From Cafeteria roenbergensis (Eukaryota > Sar > Bigyra > Bicosoecida > Cafeteriaceae): a stretch of 64,000 bases of DNA. The stretch covers positions 554,320-618,319 of the forward strand of contig VLTN01000013.1 of assembly GCA_008330645.1 (NCBI GenBank), read 5' to 3'. Made by a program: the position numbers and the translations under genes. The stretch's first letter is position 1; each line of letters starts with the position of its first letter. This document shows positions 1-12,500 of the stretch, piece by piece. The notes below the pieces were generated by a model that had not been told where the DNA came from, searched no databases, and saw only the letters and a list, made by a program, of their open reading frames with translations.

Positions 1-3000
1 GACACGGACCCACGCGGCGCACCAAGCCAGCGCATCTGCGCGAGCAGCCAGTCGCGCTGGCAGTACCCCAGATGGCCGGCGGACTCCGACGTCGAGCCTG
101 GAACGGCTGAGGCTGAGGCGGAGCCGGGCGCCGGCTGCGGAGCGGCCTCGCCCATGGCGGCGCAGTAGGCCTGCATGGCGTCGCGCGGCCTGCCCAGGGC
201 GTGAAAGCACGTTGCCTGAAGGAAGGCACACGCACTGGCATCGGCCAACAGCATGGATGCCTCGCGCGCCCTGGACCCGGCAGGGGGGCTGCCTGCTCGC
301 GACTCTGCACCGGCGCCTGCGCCGGCCGTGATTGCTGCTGCTGCCGCCATCGCGCCAGCCCTGCCCGCGCTCAGGCACGCCAGAGCAGCCCGGTGCCTGC
401 CCATGGCGTGAAGAGTCATGCCGCGGGACTGCCACTCTGCCCAGCTGGACGGGTCTGCGCGCAGCGCCGATGCATGCAGAGCCAAGGCCCCCAGCCACAT
501 GCCGGCCGTGCGCAAATTCGTCGCGTAGTACTGGCCCGCCGAAACGGCCCAAGCACCGTCCCGCGCCTCCCCGCTGCCGCTGCCGCCGCTTCCGCCTCTT
601 CCGCCGGGCCCGCTCCTGCCGGCAGAGCCACCACCCACAGGCGAGGAGCCTGCCACTTCGAGCGCCGCCCGCATGGCCAGTGCCGCCTCGGTGCACTGGA
701 CTCCGGCCCAAACGTCCCCTGCCTTGAACGCCGCCGCACCCATCGCGGCCCAGCACCGGGCCACGTCGCCGTGGCCGACGGCGGGGGACGGCTGGCGCGG
801 CACCCGCAGCCGATGTGACAGCTCTGCCAGCGACTGTGGCGACGTCCCCGCGCCCTCCAGCGGCGTCGCGCCGTTCGAAGCCAGGAGCGCCGGAGTTGCT
901 GCCGCTCTCGGAGCGATGGGCAGAGCCACAAGTAGCTCTGCCGGCCTCCCATCGCTCGCGTCCTCCTTCGTGCGGCCAGCGACTGCCGGCGCCGCTGCGC
1001 CTGCGGCATGGCGGTGCGACGCATCGCCCGTGGCGCGCCCGCTGGGAGCGGGCAGCGCCGTCCAGCACAGCACGTCCTCAAGAAGCGCGCGAGCGGCGAG
1101 AGGGTCCCCCGCCGCGGTGAGCGACTTTGCGCGCTCGGCGGCAGCTCGCAACGACACTGGCCACTGCGAGGACCCGGGGCCGTCGGCGGCGCCTTCCAGT
1201 GTCGGGCGCTCGGCGTGTGCCCCTCGTCGCTCTGCGCGGCCGGCGGGGGCGGAGGTAGCTGCCCCGCTACCCGCGTCGGTGGCAAGATCAAGGCTATCTT
1301 CACGCTCCAGCATCTGCAGCAGCGCCAGCGGCGGCCGCGGGCTCGCCAGCACGGCTTGGGCGTCGGCTTCCGCCCTGGTGGCCTGCAGCACAGCCGCGGC
1401 CTGGAGCTGCTGCGCTTGGTCGTATGCCACGGCCGCCTCCTCTGACCGCCCCAGGGCTGCCAACACCTGGCCCCGCCTGGTCTGGTGGTCGGCGCTCAGC
1501 GGCGCCGCTTGTGCCGCGGCCTCGAAATCCGCAAGCGCCCGTTCAAGTGAGGATTGCATTGCAAGGGCAGTGCCGCGGGCTGCCAGCAGGGCGGCCATGT
1601 TGGGCACTGCCTCGAGCGCGGCTGTGGCAGTCTGCACGGCTCTGTCGAGTTGGTTGTCATTCACCAGCTGGTTGGCGGTCGCCACGACCGTGCCCAGCGA
1701 CGACCACGTCAGCCCGGCTGAAGACGCACCAATGGGGTCCCCTAGGGCGCACCTGACCACCGCAGCAGGCCCCGTGCCCCCAAGCGCCGCGGCCGCTGCA
1801 CGGCCGAGGTTGCCGTCGAGCGCCTTCCCCATGCCCGCCGCCACGGCTGTTTTGACAAGAATGACGATTTCGTCGCGGGAGCGGGCGAGACAGAGACGAC
1901 GAATGAACAGCGCCAGCTCGCGAGGCAGCGATTGCAGGCGACGCACCTGGGAGCGTCCCACCCCCACGGATGAGAGCAGGCGGCGCGCGGCCGGCAGGTC
2001 GAACGGTCCAGACATGGGTCGAGGCGGCGAGTCCTTGTCACCCGGCCGCTCCTGGGCAGCCGCCGATGGAGGTGGCGACGCGGAGCTGTCCCCAGTTGCA
2101 CCTGGCCTGGCAGGGTCACCAGAGGTCGACGACGCCTCGGCCTGCCCAGCAGCTGCAGCTGGCGCGGGTGCCGACGGTGCCGCTGCTGGCGCCGCTGCTG
2201 GTGTAGCCGCGGTGGGCTCGGCGGCAGGCGCTGAAAATGCCGCCGGTTGCGCGGTCGGCCTGGCAGCGTCCTGGGCAGCCGGCGACACCGTCGGCGTGCC
2301 CTTGGCAGAGGGGGATCGAGCGGCCCCCAGGGTGCTGCCGCTTCGCGCAGTGCCCTGGCCCGCGCCTCCCATTCCCGCCAGCCGCTGAGCGAACCGCTGT
2401 GCCATCCAGGCGTCCCCCGCCGCGACGGCGCGAGCGAGCCCCACCTCGAGGCTCGCGCGCGATCGGGCAAGCAGCTTCCGGGCCTCAAACGCGCTCCCTG
2501 CGAAACCTCAAGGACGGTCGAAAGGAGAAGAAGAAGCTTGAAGCCAAGCCTTTGGACAAGGGCGCGTGCTCGCGCGACTGTCTGCAGCCTTTGCAGCTGG
2601 GGCCAGCGGCATCGCGTGACCGTGAAGCCCGCCAGCAAACGAGGCTGCTCACCTTGCACGTCGTACAGTCCCAGCAAACCCGGGTCGAGCGCTATCCCGG
2701 AGTCGCAGTCTTTGAGGGCTCTCCGGGGCAGGTCATTTGCTGCGCTCGGCGGGGTTCCAGGGGCGCGGGGGAAGAGGTTGGCAACTGCGGTTTGCGGCAC
2801 TCGGCAACGCAGCACGGCGCCGCGTCCAGCCGCTGCGGCAAAGCTGCCCTCACCGAGGTGCGCTTGGGCGCGGCTGCACAATGCAAGCGCAGTTGGGCCG
2901 CGCTCCTTGATGAGGGCGCTCAGCAGCTGGGACGCTTTGGGCGCTTGCCCGGCCAGCAACAGGGCGGCAGCTCTGGCGAGCCTGGGATCAGGACCGCCTC

Positions 3001-3055
3001 CCGAAAGGGCGGGCTCCCCATCTTCCCCAGCGGACTGGGGGCTGCACTCCGCCAT
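1..3055 (-). CDS. TPR-repeat protein, 3' end outside window
   Basis: Three exons are predicted on the minus strand: 3055-2854, 2739-2653 and 2497 to beyond position 1, with GTGAGG/AG and GTGAGC/AG introns of 114 and 155 bp. Splicing restores a clean N-terminal TPR pair (helix around AQAHL joined to ANDLPRRALKDCDSGIALDP, then DVQ-GSAFEARKLL). The last exon stays open to the window edge, giving about 928 residues so far. It holds an Ala/Pro/Ser-rich linker, then more TPR-like helices (near 1700-1380, 830-680 and 480-140; for example ALADFEAAAQAAP and CFHALGRPRDAMQAY). TPR arrays are protein-docking scaffolds; the partner is unknown. The ATG at 3055 begins the frame directly before the first TPR helix. 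An antisense frame over 673-2388 is also open, but only as a mirror of GC-rich codons. The family is fairly sure, the role is not. Confidence 0.75.
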
Positions 3056-3688
3056 CGGGCCAGCTGTGCAGTGGTGCGTTGGGGCAGCGGAGGCGGCAGA
3101 CGGTGATCTCAGCGCTCTGCATGCTTGCAGGGGTTGCAGCCGCGGTGCCAGACGGGCCGCCCCCGCTCACTCGCACAATTGCTGCCAGTCGGGCGCCACG
3201 CGACGTTTGGGGCTCGCGGTACCGCGAGGGCGCGCGTTCGAGTCGGCCTTCCTGCGCTTGAGGCCGCTCAGTGCCGGGCAGCGAGACGCGCCCCCGATGA
3301 CGTCAGCAGGGGCGCCTCCACCCTTGGCCGCGGTGCGCCGTGGCCTTGTCCTGCGCCGAAGTGCAGCTGCGTGGCGCCGTCGGGAGTTGCTGGCGACACT
3401 TGACGAGTTCTTGGCTCTCGGGAGGCGCCCGTTCGAGGATTCCGCGTGCGCCGCTTGGAATGGTGCACGAGTGGCCGCGGAAGCGCGGGCCGCACCGGCG
3501 CAGCGGGTGCTAGGCTCTGGGAGCAAGCGTTCGAGCAATCGTGTTCACCGTGCAGCGAAAGCAATCACGCAGCCAGCCGTGAGCGAGTCTGTGGCGCAGT
3601 GCCTGTCCTGCAAGGAGGTCCCGCCGGGCAGGCGACTGAACGTGCATGCGAAAGCAGTCTCCGAAACCGCAGTCGGCGACCGCGGGCC
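3056..3688. promoter_or_regulatory. Spacer upstream of TPR gene / downstream of stalked membrane protein gene
   Basis: No gene is recognised here. The stretch should hold the 3' UTR of the minus-strand gene that stops at 3689 and the promoter of the minus-strand gene starting at 3055. It contains a perfect TGACGTCA palindrome at 3298-3305, the classical core of a bZIP/CREB-type site, about 240 bp upstream of the TPR start. One 8-mer is weak evidence, so a regulatory role is only a suggestion. Confidence 0.3.
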
Positions 3689-6600
3689 TCACACCCTGCG
3701 CATTGACGCCGTGCGGATGCGCTGCGCGCGGCTCGTGAGCCTGGTCGGGCCTGTTGAGGCCGGGTTGAGGGCCGCGAGCGGGTTGACCGTGGCGCCCTGC
3801 TGCAGCGCCGTCGACGAGGCTCGCACAGCCCGGTCCATGGAGTCCCCGCTGCTCGCTCCGTCGGAGTCGTTGTCGCTGTCCTCCGTCGATCCGGCCGGCG
3901 ACGCGGCCACTGGCGTCACCGCCTCCGTGCTGTCGTGAAGCTCCCAGCGCGTGCGCTTGCTGACCGACCTGGCCCGCTCTCTCTGCATGCGGGCTCTGAG
4001 CTCGTCGTCCGTGAAGGCAGGCACCAGGCCCCGCTCCACCGCCCACTCCGGCCGGTGTGTCCTCACGTGCCACACAGCAAGCGCGGGCAGCGCCACGGCG
4101 AGGAGGAGGCCGCACATCACGCCGATGATCAGCCCGACGTCGCTGCCGCCACCTGTCCCATCGCCGCCGCCGCCGCCGCCCCCGCCTCCACCGCCCCCGC
4201 CGCCCCCGCCGGCCTTTGCTGCTGCTGCTGCCGCCTCGGCAGTCCGCTTCTGGGCCACGCTCACAACGTCAGCGCACACCACCAGCGACGTGTTGGCGCA
4301 CGGGCCTTGCATCGGCGCCCCCGTCCGCGGGTCCGAGCTTGCCGTCGACCAGCTCACCACAGCGCCCCCGCACGTGCAGTGGCCGGCCACCCCGGCCGGC
4401 CGCCCGTCCGCGCCGAAGGCTCGGGAGCAGAAGAACGAGCCGTCGGCCCGCCCGCCGCAGGCCATCCTCACCACGGAGTCGTCGCACTGTGCCGGGCAGC
4501 CCTCCAGCGCCCCGCCAGCAGCGTGCGAGCACATGCCGTCCCCGGCCCGGCAGCCCGCGCAGGCGTCCAGAGCCACGTCGCCCGAGCAGCAGAAGCCCCC
4601 CCGGCACGCGAAGGAGGAGCACTCCCCGTCAGCGCCGCAGGCCGCTCCGGCCGACAGCTGCCCGTAGGCGGTCGCGCCGCCGCTCCCGCCTCCGGCGTCC
4701 AGGATGAGATCGTCGTCGGCCGCCTGCGCGTCGTCCTCGCGCCCCGAGGGCGAGATGGAGTCCCGCGGCCTCACGTACGCCAGCGCGAACTCGACCGCGC
4801 AGGCGTCGGGCAGCGACGAGGCCCCTGCCGCGGCCGGCTCGCACCCGATGACCACGTGGAACGACTGCCCGCCCGGGGTGGAGCTCGCCCCGTCGGGCAT
4901 GGCCCCGCCCAGGCCCGCCATCGCCCGCCGTGACGCAGCTGACCGGTCAGCTGACTCGGCAGCGACGGCAAGCTGCCCGGTGCGCAGCCGCTGGTCGCGC
5001 TCTCCGTAGCGCCCCCGGTGGCTGGCACTGGCACTGGCGCTTGCGCGCTGGCCGGCCCAGTCCACGGCCGGCCAGCCGAAGAGCCGGCGTCCCGAGGCCG
5101 GGCCTGACACCGCCGCCGGGGGGAAGCAGCGGCCCATCGCCTGCACGGACCAGGTGGCCGCGGAGGCGGGCACGCGACCGTCCCACCCGGCAGCCTGCGC
5201 CGCCGCCGTGAAGGCGGCCAGCTGGTCGCCCGTCATGCCGCTCACGGAGAAGCGCCGGCCCGTGGCGGCCGTGCCGGAGCCATCGGCAGCGCCGTTCACC
5301 AGCCGGGCGGCGAAGGACACGTCCGTGCAGCCAGCCTCCCCGCCGCACCCGGGCAGGTCCACCACGGCGAAGGCGCCCGTCGCAACGGTCGCGATAGCGG
5401 GGGAGGTGGATTCGTGATCGGCGGCGCCGCTGGAGCTGCCGTGGGCTGCGTTGCTCAGCTGGGCGATGCCCTGCGGCGACAGCGCGCACGCTGCCTGCCC
5501 CGCCGGCGCGGCCGACGGCGTCGGCGTCTGTGTCGCCTTGGGGTTGAATGCCGCCACCCCCGTCACCGCAACGTCCACGTTGCAGGAGGCGGCAAACTGG
5601 GGGTTGTCGCAGCGAACCACGAGCAGCAGCGGCTCCGAGGGCTCTCCTGGAAGGAGCGGCGTCACAGCCGCGGAGCTGAGCCAGGAGCAGGGGCGCCGCG
5701 CCTGCCAAAAGGGCGCGAACGAGGCCACGCTCTCCAGCGCCACCTGGCCGCCGCTGACCCGGCTAAAGTCGCGCTGGCGAATGAGGCCCACGCTGAAGTC
5801 GGGCGGGCTGGCGCCGCTGCCGGCGGCCACGCCCACCGCAGCGTACCGAACGCCAGTGCACTGCTGCGACCCCGTGCAGCGCACTGCGGCGCCGCTCCCG
5901 AAGGCCACCACCTGGGTCTCGCCGCGGTCGATGAGCATGCGGCGGGTGGAGGTTCCGGGAAGGACGTCGGCGGGGTTGGAGCAGACGAAGGTCGTGGGCG
6001 TCGCGGAGGGCGAGTGGGACGTCGACGCGGAGGGGGAAGCATCCAGAGAGGGCGTGGAGGAGGTCGAGGGCGACGCCGACACGGTGGAGGAGGCGCTGGG
6101 CGACGCGGAGACAGTGCTGGACACGCTGGGCGATGCAGAGAGCGTCGGCGAAGGACTGGGCGTCACGGAGCTGGTCGGCGTGACGCTGCTGGTGGCGTTG
6201 GCGGAAGGGGTCGCGGACGGCGGGATGAACGACGCCGACGCCGACGGGGACGGCGAGATGGAGGCCGTTGCAGTTGCAGTTGGCGTGACCGTCGGGGTGG
6301 GAGTTGCGCTCGGAATCACCGCCGTGAGAGCGAATTCCAGGTTGCAGAACGAACCCTGGGCGGGCTTGTGGCACTTCACGGCGAAGACGATGCTGGTGGC
6401 CCCGGCTGGTGTGTTGAGCGACCCCGACGCGTCGCTCACGCAGTCCTGTCCGTGCGCGGAGACGAAGGGGTTGAGGCCCGCTGGCGAGCCGGTGCGCGCC
6501 AGCTCTGCCGCCTCGGCGCTCGTGAGGCCGAGCACCCACAGCTTGGAGCCGTCCGGGGCGCTCACGGAGTAGCGGACCTGGGCGCAGCCAGAGGAGGGGC

Positions 6601-9212
6601 AGCCGGTCAGCTGGATCGTGGAGGCGTCCCACGCCCCTTCGAGGAGCGTGTCCTGGCGCGGGGTGTCGATGTCCGAGGCGTTGACGCAAAGATCCCAGCC
6701 CCCTTCGTCGTCGTACAGGTTGTCGTCGTCAGCAACGGGATCAGTCGTGGGCGCGGCGTGCGGCGTGTACGTGACTGCGTAGTCGACGGTGCAGCTGGCG
6801 CCGTTGTCGTTGAGGCACATGAACAGAATCCAGAAGCTGTCATCCTGCTCCGCCACGGTGAGGTCGCCGCTCGTGTCCCCGTGGCACGAGGTGAACGGAA
6901 CGCGAATCGTGGCCTCGAACTCGGACCAAAAGCCGTCGCGGACATCCCGCCAGGCCCGGCTGTCGAGGCCGAGCACGGCCACCATGTCCGACCCGCTCAC
7001 GCTCTTGACAGACCACTTGACGTTGGTGCACGCGCCAAACGTGTTCCCGCACCCCTGCAGCTCCACGGTGTGGTAGGAGCCGTGCGCAATCGTCTCTCGC
7101 TTGATGTCTGCCGGATCGAAGTGATCGGACGGCTGCTTGCAAGAGGCAGGCTCGTCGTCGTCGTTGTTCGTCCCAGTGCCCTTGGCCCGGGTGAAGCCTG
7201 CTTCGACCGGGCAGGCCCCGTCCGTGGCCCCCACAACGCACTGGACCACCATGTAGAACTTGCTTCCGCCGCTGGCCGGCGACGCAAAGCCCTCCACGTA
7301 CTCGCAGGCGCTGGTCTGGGACTGGCTTGTGGCGACGAAGGTGTCGCTGCCTGCGTGCATGGCCAGCAGGTTGTCGTGGTCCACGCCGTAAATCTTGACG
7401 GTGCTGCCCGTGTCAGCGGTCTGCGCGGCCAAGAAGATGTCCGCACACCCCGAGGTGCCGCACTCGTCCAGCTCCAGCGTGATCAGAGTCTGGTGTTGGA
7501 TGGTAAACTCGCCCAGAACCACGTTGGCTTCGGAAATGTGAGTCTCGCAGGCATTCATCACCATGTCGTCGTTTGCGGCGATGACGATGTCGTCCGCGCC
7601 TCCGTCGTCCGCATCCGGGTTGGAGGTGTACACCACCTCGTAGGTGACGGTGCAGGGGCCGGGGGCCTTGCATTGGAGGGCAGGAAACACCTTTTGGCCG
7701 GCTGCCGCCGGGCTCGTGAGGTCCTTGCCCGACACACAGAACTGGTCCAGCTTCGGGTCAAAGCCCGCGGTGCGAATGGCAGTGAAAGTCTCCCCCGCAG
7801 CCAGCTTCTTGTGGTTGTCGTAGTCCAGCATCCAGAAGTCGAAGTTGCTCTTGGCTGCGGCGGGACGCGGAGCGCAAGTCGGGGCGGCGAGCCGGGCGGC
7901 GGCAGCTGCAGGTCGCGCAGGCACGTCAAGCGGAGGCGAGGCGCGGACGCTTGTAGCCGCGCGCGCGCGCGCCCGTCTCACCCCAAGTGGTGATGGCGTA
8001 GGACACCCCAGTGCAAGAGCCTCCCGCGCCGCAAGGCTTGATTGCCGGAATCTGCAGGTAGTCTCCGCCGGCAACGGTGGCGCTTTTCGCGTTCAGCTCG
8101 GTGCCGGCGCGAAGCTCCTGCGGAACGAGGCATGCGAGAGGGTCGTCCTCGCCGGTCCACTTGAGCCCGATCGAGACCTGGCACTCGGGTGTGGCCGAGG
8201 GGCACTCCATTACGATATACAGCGCGCTTGCGGCGTTGAACGTCAGCAGCGCCTCCTCGCCGCTGTCCGCGCACTGAACATCGCTCTTCGTAAAGTCCGC
8301 ATACGTTGTCGTCGGGGTGCTTCCCGACGCGTAGAGCAGAAGGCCTGCCTCGTCGAGGCCCACGGTGCTAAACGTCGGGGCGTCGGCGTCGTTTCCGGTC
8401 GAGGACTCGGACTTGATGGAACTGCGAGCGGAGCCGCGCGAGCGCACGCTCGTTGCGGAAGGGCATCGCAGGCCCGAGGTCGCACCTTGGGCGCCGAGCG
8501 CGACCGAAGCGGAGCGACTCTCTCGGGGAGCGCGCAAGCGAGGTCTGCAGGACCACGCTCGCGCCTCGCTGGTCGTGAGGCTGTGCGCGCGCGGCGCGGC
8601 CGGGAAGACCGGCGGCCTGCGGGGGCAAGCTCGTGCAACTCACAACTGGATGTCTGTGCAGCCGCCGCCGCAGCCCGTCAGGTGGACATAGCGGAACTCG
8701 CCGCCGGGGATGGAGTAGAAGATTAGCTGCGGCAGCGGCGCGGGAGCAGGTGGGGCAGGGAGCGGGGTGGAACACCAAGGAGCAGCGAAAGCGTCGGGCC
8801 GCCCAAAAAGCGAGGTCGGTGCGGCATCGGAACGGAGCAGCAGCGGGGCACCGAAGCGGCAGCGCTCTCACGTCGGACAAGTCGACAATCTGGTCTGCGG
8901 AGCAAGACACGACGGGGCCAGAGGGCAGCCTGGTTCTCGGAGGCGGAGCGCGCGACACAGGCGGGCAGGCAGCCGGGGCGATGGGCCGTCCCTCGCAGCG
9001 TCTCGCCAGTTGCAGCTCGAAGGAACGGCGTCGCGCCGACTTGCGCCGGCCGCGGCTGCCTGGCCCCCCGGCGCGTTGTCTCGGTGGCGCCGCCGGACAG
9101 CGCTCCGCCCCCTGGCACGGCGCGCGCCCCGTGCCGGCTGCTCACCGGGATAAATCTCGCAGCCGCGCGCCGCCAGCGCCAGTCCGACCAGAGTCAGACC
9201 CACCGCGCGCAT
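3689..9212 (-). CDS. Secreted type I membrane protein with seven Cys repeats and mucin-like stalk
   Basis: Five exons are predicted: 9212-9146, 8894-8872 (a 23-nt micro-exon), 8726-8644, 8421-7982 and 7854-3689, coding about 1592 residues. The first 17 residues are a signal peptide. About seven repeats of roughly 110 residues follow, each opening with a pattern like GCGxxCTDV and closing with C-x-V-x-[YF]-x-x-x-[YV]; repeats 5 and 6 are separated by a long Ser/Thr/Pro stalk encoded near 6000-6330. Then come a Cys-rich knot-like segment (near 4640-4270), a run of 17 Gly, one membrane span (VGLIIGVMCGLLLAVALPAL) and a cytoplasmic tail of about 120 residues rich in charged residues and Ser. This is the layout of a cell-surface adhesin or receptor. 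I do not recognise the repeat family. All joins keep the repeat motif in frame, which supports the exons. Confidence 0.8.
4163..4213 (-). repeat. Poly-glycine codon run
   Basis: About 17 consecutive Gly codons (GGC/GGG/GGT/GGA mixed) lie in the stalked membrane protein, just outside its transmembrane helix. Synonymous variation between codons argues against very recent slippage. A flexible juxtamembrane hinge is the obvious reading. Confidence 0.8.
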
Positions 9213-9557
9213 GGTGGAGCGCCCGCTGCAAAACGCCGGTCGGGCGGGGGAGGGTCGAACTCTCTCAAACGGCGCCTTGGACCTGACAAGGCCCGCTGTG
9301 GCTTGGCTCCCGGTCGGCGGCGAGAGCGGGCCAGGGTGCAGCGGTTCCAACACAGTCGCGTGCCGATAGTTCTGTCGCTGCTCGGCTCTGCCCCTGCCGA
9401 AGCGCGTGGCAAGCCGGTTCCCATCGCAGCGCCTGGCCCACAACACGCACATCCTTGCGCGAGCGTGCGCGCACACACACTGATACGCACATAGCACACC
9501 CACACACAAGCTGCCCGTTTTCCGCCATGAGCGAGAGCACGAAAGCGTGGAGCGCGC
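9213..9557. promoter_or_regulatory. Spacer between two minus-strand genes
   Basis: This 345-bp stretch separates the stop of the Oxa1-like gene from the start of the stalked membrane protein gene. A short CA/GC alternating tract (9468-9510, cacacacactgatacgcaca-like) lies in it. No coding evidence was seen; it should contain a 3' UTR and a promoter. Confidence 0.3.
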
Positions 9558-12500
9558 TCAGCGGCGGTCTCCGCCGCCTGACGCGCCACTGCCACCGCCC
9601 CCGCGGCCGCCACCGCCGCCGCCGCCGCGCCTGCGCTCGTCGCGAATAAGGTTCTGGAGCTCCCGCTGGAGGCGTCTCACGCGGCCGCCGGCGTGCTCGA
9701 AGCCCTGGCTGGACTCCTGCTCGCTGATGGCCTTGAGCTCCTCCCGCACCCCGGCCAGCAGGTCCTGCTCCTGCCCGGGCTCCGGGAGGTGGGTGAAGCC
9801 GTTTCGCGACATTTCAAGGTGGTGCTGTGCGCTGATGGGGATGGGAGTCGGCGGTGTGCCCCCGTTCGGGGGCCGCAGCGCCGCCGCCAGCGGCTGCTCG
9901 CCGCGCACGGGGCCCTGCCCGGCCATGAGGCGGGAGAGGGGCACAACGGGCAGGAAGCCCACGCCCCCCACGCGCCCCGGCGCCAGCCGAAGGGCGTCGA
10001 TGGGCGCCGTCGTGATGGATCGCTCCTCCTTCACCATGCGGTGCTCGGAGCGCTGGGCGCCGATCCGCCCGGCGGCGTCGTCGCCGTCGCCGTCCATGTC
10101 GTCGAAGCCGGAGAGAAGGTCTTCAGACTCCGCGTCAGTCGTGCCGGAAGGATCGTCCGCGTCGGCCAGGGCGCTGCGCAGGACGTCGCCGAGGTTCGCA
10201 GTGCTCCAGTCCTCGTCCGCCGGCGCGGTCCCCGCGGCGCGACGGCCCGCCTCCTTGGCGGCAGGGCGGCGAGCGGCGGAGGCGTTGGCCGCCGCCTGGC
10301 GACGACGGCCCGCCACTGCCGCGCTGGCGGCGCTCGCGAGGCTCGCAGTGCCGCGGTCAGAGGCCTCCGTGCGGTGGTGGGCGTCCCACGAGGGCACGCC
10401 CGCGCCGGCCGCCGGCCCGCCCCCGCGCCAGGCCTCGTGATCGGCGTCGGCGTGCGTGCCCTCCGACCGAATGGCGCCCGACACAGCCGAAGAGATGACA
10501 CGGCCGCTGCCGTCGATGAGCGAGGCGCGCCGCTCGCCAGCGCCGGCGCCAGCAGCCGCGCCCGACTGGTCGCCATCGCCGCCGCCGTCGCCGGCAGCGC
10601 CGCCCACCTTGCGGGAGCGAAGCACCTCTGGGCGAGAGCCGTCCTGCTCCGCGCTGGCGGCCGGGGACGGGCCGGCTGCGTGCTCGTCGCTGTCCTCGTC
10701 CACCACGATGACGCGAGAGCCGCGGCCGCTCGGGCTCGCCGCCGCCCTGCCGCCGCCCCGCCAGGCGCTGAAGCAGTCGCTGGACGCGGACCGGAGCTCC
10801 TCGTCCGTGGGCTGTGCGGGGCGCCTCGGGGCCTTGGGGGGCTCGGCTGCCTGGGAAGCGGCGGGCTCCGCGCTGTCCGCGCCTGCCTGGGGCGAGCCGG
10901 TGCCGGCTGCTGCCTCAGCTGGTGACGCAGGCGCCGGCGCGCTCTCGGCCCTCGCAGCGGCCTTGGTGCCCGCACCGAACCAGTTGAGCACGGAGCCGAG
11001 CCAGCCGCTGCCTCGGCCGCTGCCGCTGCCGCCGCTGCTGCTGCCTCCGGGTCCTGCTCCGGTGGCGTCGCCTGCGCTTGCTCCGGCGGCGCCGCCGTCG
11101 TCGCTGGCGCCCGAGCTGCCGCCGGCAGCAACGGCCTTGGCGCTGGCAGCCTTGAGCGCCTCTGCCGACCTGATCAGAGAGTCGCGCATCCCTGCGATGG
11201 CGGACTCCAGGCGAGGGGCGGGCGCGTCCGAGGGGTCCGACCCGCCCAGCGTGGCCGCGATGTCCGCGGCAGTGCGGGGTGTCTCGCCGCGCGCCACCGC
11301 CCTGAGGCGGGCCATGGCCAGGTCGGCGGCTTCCCGCGAGCTGGACGCGTTCTTGAGCCGCTGGGCGAGGGCAACCCTGGCGCCAGCCTTGGTCGCATGC
11401 TGGGCCGGCGCGGGGCGGGCTGGCGCAGAGCGAGCGGCGGCAACGTGCGCGGCGTCCCTGGCAGCCGCGCGGGTGCGGCGCTGCCAGGCTGCGAGCCTGA
11501 GCTCGCGGCTGCCGTACGACACTCCCAGCACAGGCCCGCCGGCGGACGAGCGCGGGAGCGCGGCACCGCTGTCGCGAAGGCTCGCCTCGTGGAGGACGGA
11601 CATGACGGTGTGCGCCGGCTCCTCCTCCAGGCTCGTGGCGCCGCTGCTGCCGGGGTCGCTGCCGGGGGCACTCCCGTCAGCGGCGCTGGCGCGCGCGGAG
11701 GCGGCGGCACGGCGCTCTGAGAGAGTTCCCTCCATGGTGGACGGCAGCGGGAAGGAGACGCTGCCGTCGGAGCGGCGGGGGGTCCCTGGCGTGAGCGCGA
11801 AGCGGGAGCGTGCGCCGCGAGCGGAGGGGCCGCTGGTGCCTGCAAGCAGGCGCTGCTTGGCGCGCTCCAAGGCTGCGGCTGCGGCGGCGTCCGCTGCCGC
11901 GTCGCGGTCCCCAACGGCGCCGTCGTCGCTGCCGGCGGCATCGGGTTTGGAGGCTGCACGAGGGGCGGCGTCCCGCTGCCGGGCCAGGCGGTCGCTAGCT
12001 GTAGCAGCGCCGTCGACGACCCCAGAGCCGCCTCGCCTTGAAGTCGCGCCCCCGAGCGACGCGGGTGTTGCAGCTGCAGCGGCAGCGGGCGACGCAGAAA
12101 CGGCGCCGGACGCGTCGCTCAGGGCCGACCGGACGGCGCCGCCCAGCACCTTGCCCCCTCTGGCCACCACAGTGGCTGCCGCGCGGGCGGCGCCGGTGAC
12201 AGCAGCGGCTGCGGGGTTCAGCGGGAGCGACACGCCGTCGCCGTGCGGGCGGGTGACGAGCGGTGTGGCGGCGAGCCTTCCCGCGCGCGTCTGGGCCTGG
12301 GCCTGCTGGTGGCTCGCTGCCTGCTGCTGGCCCAGCTGGAACCTGCGCTGGCGGGCAGTGCGGCTCGCCGGGCCCGTCGCGGATGCGGCGGCAGCCGTTC
12401 GGGGCCTGATCCTGCCAGCAGTTGGCGGCATCTTGCGCAGGGGTGCGTCTCCGCTCTGTCGGGCGTGCTCTAGGGCGCGGGACTCCCAGCTGCCGAAGCG

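Noticed and set aside
5414-7993. Plus-strand open frame of about 859 codons
   Set aside because: It is the mirror of the stalked membrane protein exon, with no motifs; the minus strand carries Cys repeats, a stalk and a membrane span in one frame.
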